From Novipirellula herctigrandis (GTDB lineage: Bacteria > Planctomycetota > Planctomycetia > Pirellulales > Pirellulaceae): a DNA stretch of 64,000 nucleotides. The stretch covers positions 4,483,026 through 4,547,025 of the forward strand of contig SJPJ01000001.1 of assembly GCA_007859835.1 (NCBI GenBank), given 5' to 3'. Below are positions 62,717-64,000 of the stretch, piece after piece (the stretch's first letter is position 1; each line of letters starts with the position of its first letter). Under the pieces are notes generated by a model. It had not been told where the DNA came from. It did not search any database and worked only from the letters and a program-made list of their open reading frames with translations. The position numbers and the translations under genes are program-made.

Positions 62717-63610
62717 CTACTCGGCGACCGATTCGACGGGTGCTGCTGCGGCTTCATCATTCTCGTCAGGTTCAACATCAGGGCCTGCCAATTCCAGCCC
62801 CATCGTTTCCAATTTCGCGACATGGCTAGCCCACTCGATCCGAAATGGCTCGCCGATCGGACGCTCGCCATCATTGAGCCCAATCGACAACATTCGAATG
62901 CGATCATGACGAATTTGTTTGTCGACTAGTGGCATGTCTTGATCACGCGACGCGATAGCTTCTTGAACCGCCATTTCCTGCTCTGCTTTCCATGCCAACG
63001 CGACTTGATGCAGTGCTACGACGCGGAACCAATGCCAAGGTTTTTCCACCAGGACATGTTTTTGGCACCACTGCCAATCCAAAAAGCGTTCCAAATCATC
63101 TGGACGAATCAAAAAACAACGAATGCACTTTTTTCGCACCACTTGGCGGTCTTCGCATGTCATTGCAAACAACCACGTTTCGCGTTTGAAAGGCGTCGTC
63201 GCAACCAACCCAGCGATATGCCCCATCGCATCGTTGAGCACTTCGAACCCAAGGGTCCCCTCGGAATGAAGGATCGGATTTTCGAGTGTTGTCGTCTCCG
63301 CAGTCGATTTCAAGAATTCCCGAACGGCAATGTTGTCGTATAGATCATTGAGCGTGGTTTTGGGGGCGATGTTGCGAAATAGCAGCACGCAATCATTCGC
63401 TTGATGAGGCAGTTCCCACAAACGATGCATTTGGAATATAAAATCATCCGAATCACCGGACTGCATACGTGCGATCGCATTGAGACGCTGCCGAAACACT
63501 AAGAACCAACTCGCTGCAAACCCTGCAAGAAACCCTAGCGCCTTGCCGATGAATTCCGGAAACAAGCGTTCCCATTGCAAACTCGACAACCATTCCACAA
63601 GGCTTTGCAT
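62717..63610 (-). CDS. Uncharacterised protein with one membrane anchor
   Basis: The 297-residue protein has one hydrophobic segment near the N-terminus (about 20-40, G-K-A-L-G-F-L-A-G-F-A-A-S-W-F) and a mostly soluble mixed alpha/beta body with several Trp and Cys residues. The acidic, Ala-rich tail is D-E-N-D-E-A-A-A-A-P. I recognise no family. It is followed on the same strand, after a gap, by the M50 gene; co-transcription is possible but unproven. Confidence 0.6.
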   Translation of the reverse strand: MQSLVEWLSSLQWERLFPEFIGKALGFLAGFAASWFLVFRQRLNAIARMQSGDSDDFIFQMHRLWELPHQANDCVLLFRNIAPKTTLNDLYDNIAVREFLKSTAETTTLENPILHSEGTLGFEVLNDAMGHIAGLVATTPFKRETWLFAMTCEDRQVVRKKCIRCFLIRPDDLERFLDWQWCQKHVLVEKPWHWFRVVALHQVALAWKAEQEMAVQEAIASRDQDMPLVDKQIRHDRIRMLSIGLNDGERPIGEPFRIEWASHVAKLETMGLELAGPDVEPDENDEAAAAPVESVAE

Positions 63611-63697
63611 CGTGTGTTCCTTTGGGTGCTTTCATGATTTTTAATCAATCGAAAACCCCATGATAACGGATGATCACACGACGCGTAGCCGATCCGA

Positions 63698-64000
63698 CTA
63701 AAACTGCCCGCCTCCCATTCCGCCTCCCATTCCGCCTCCAAACCCACCGCCGCCGCTTGAATGCTTGAAGCGATAATCGGCTCGCATTTTTTCGATCATT
63801 GCATCACCAACGACCGTTTGCTCTTTATCAAGCTCAAGCGAGAATTGGTATTCGAAGTCGAACGCATCACTGCCAAATCGCTTCGCCGGAATGGACAAAT
63901 CCCATCGTAAAATGCCGGTCGGACGCTGCATCCGTTTGTACAACGGGTCGGGGGACAATTTTTCCGTTGCTTCCGTCGCCAAGACGACGGTGATCGCGCC
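63698..64000 (-). CDS. C-terminal part of a protein cut by the window edge (possibly DUF4139)
   Basis: The frame is open to the last bases of the window on the minus strand, so the N-terminal part is missing. About 100 residues are seen: a beta-type segment (I-L-R-W-D-L-S-I-P-A-K-R-F) and an F-D-F-E-Y-Q-F-S-L-E-L-D-K strand-like run, which recall the C-terminal strands of DUF4139/mucoidy-inhibitor-like proteins. A Gly-rich tail ends in G-G-G-M-G-G-G-M-G-G-G-Q-F. The family guess is weak. Confidence 0.45.
   Translation of the reverse strand, partial: GAITVVLATEATEKLSPDPLYKRMQRPTGILRWDLSIPAKRFGSDAFDFEYQFSLELDKEQTVVGDAMIEKMRADYRFKHSSGGGGFGGGMGGGMGGGQF

Noticed and set aside
1..64000. tRNA, rRNA or known riboswitches
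   Set aside because: I found no cloverleaf with a GTTC-A-A-type T arm and CCA end, no rRNA signature and no conserved riboswitch core by eye; small RNAs could be missed.

Overview
The window looks like a chromosomal segment of a planctomycete, most probably a Rhodopirellula-like member of the Pirellulaceae. The reasons are the paired DUF1549/DUF1553 cytochrome-type protein and cytochrome-WD40 protein at the left end, two receptor-type eukaryote-like Ser/Thr kinases, a secretin-N-domain protein without a gate, a Gfo/Idh/MocA oxidoreductase with a twin-arginine leader, scarce Shine-Dalgarno sequences and many loosely spaced single genes. There are no rRNA or tRNA genes, CRISPR arrays or phage modules that I can see.

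Layout. 1-5.9 kb: a tightly coupled three-gene operon of exported proteins (PPC/Ig-like, DUF1549/DUF1553, cytochrome + WD40 + coiled coil). 5.9-9 kb: a Kef-type antiporter with CBS domains and a DUF937 protein. 9.4-13.3 kb: a DUF2007/zinc-ribbon protein and the error-prone polymerase DnaE2. 13.7-14.5 kb: a CsrA domain fused to an H-box helical region and a receiver domain, the most unusual gene here. 14.6-18.1 kb: a 1181-residue membrane protein with about 500 residues of low complexity. 18.4-22.4 kb: an HTH protein, hisA and two purine nucleoside phosphorylases that differ at the specificity residue. 22.6-31.2 kb: a HerA-like ATPase, a chemoreceptor with a duplicated sensor and a Cache-sensor Ser/Thr kinase. 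31.3-35.3 kb: a DUF3302/HlyD pair followed by a decayed zone holding the C-terminal tail of a lost cardiolipin synthase and a frameshifted ISKra4-like insertion sequence with recognisable inverted ends. 35.4-48.6 kb: OmpA-like lipoprotein, quinone reductase-like protein, sigma-70 factor, receiver + RsbW-like regulator, secretin-N-domain protein, Lnt, second Ser/Thr kinase, LpdA. 48.8-55.3 kb: a UPF0104 membrane protein and a divergent lipid-modification cluster (DUF1475, two cyclopropane-synthase-type methyltransferases, DUF1295, amine-oxidase-like flavoprotein, DUF1365). 55.4-64 kb: TerC, TauE/SafE permease, oxidoreductase, membrane protein, exported cyclophilin, a histone-H1-like lysine-repeat protein, an M50 protease and two less certain proteins, the last cut by the window edge.

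Themes. Signal transduction is over-represented: a CsrA-receiver fusion, a receiver-RsbW-like protein close to a sigma factor, a chemoreceptor with no che genes nearby and two membrane Ser/Thr kinases. The lipid cluster probably methylates and further modifies membrane acyl chains. Calls rest on reading motifs in the translated sequence; no database search was run, and family names are recalled.
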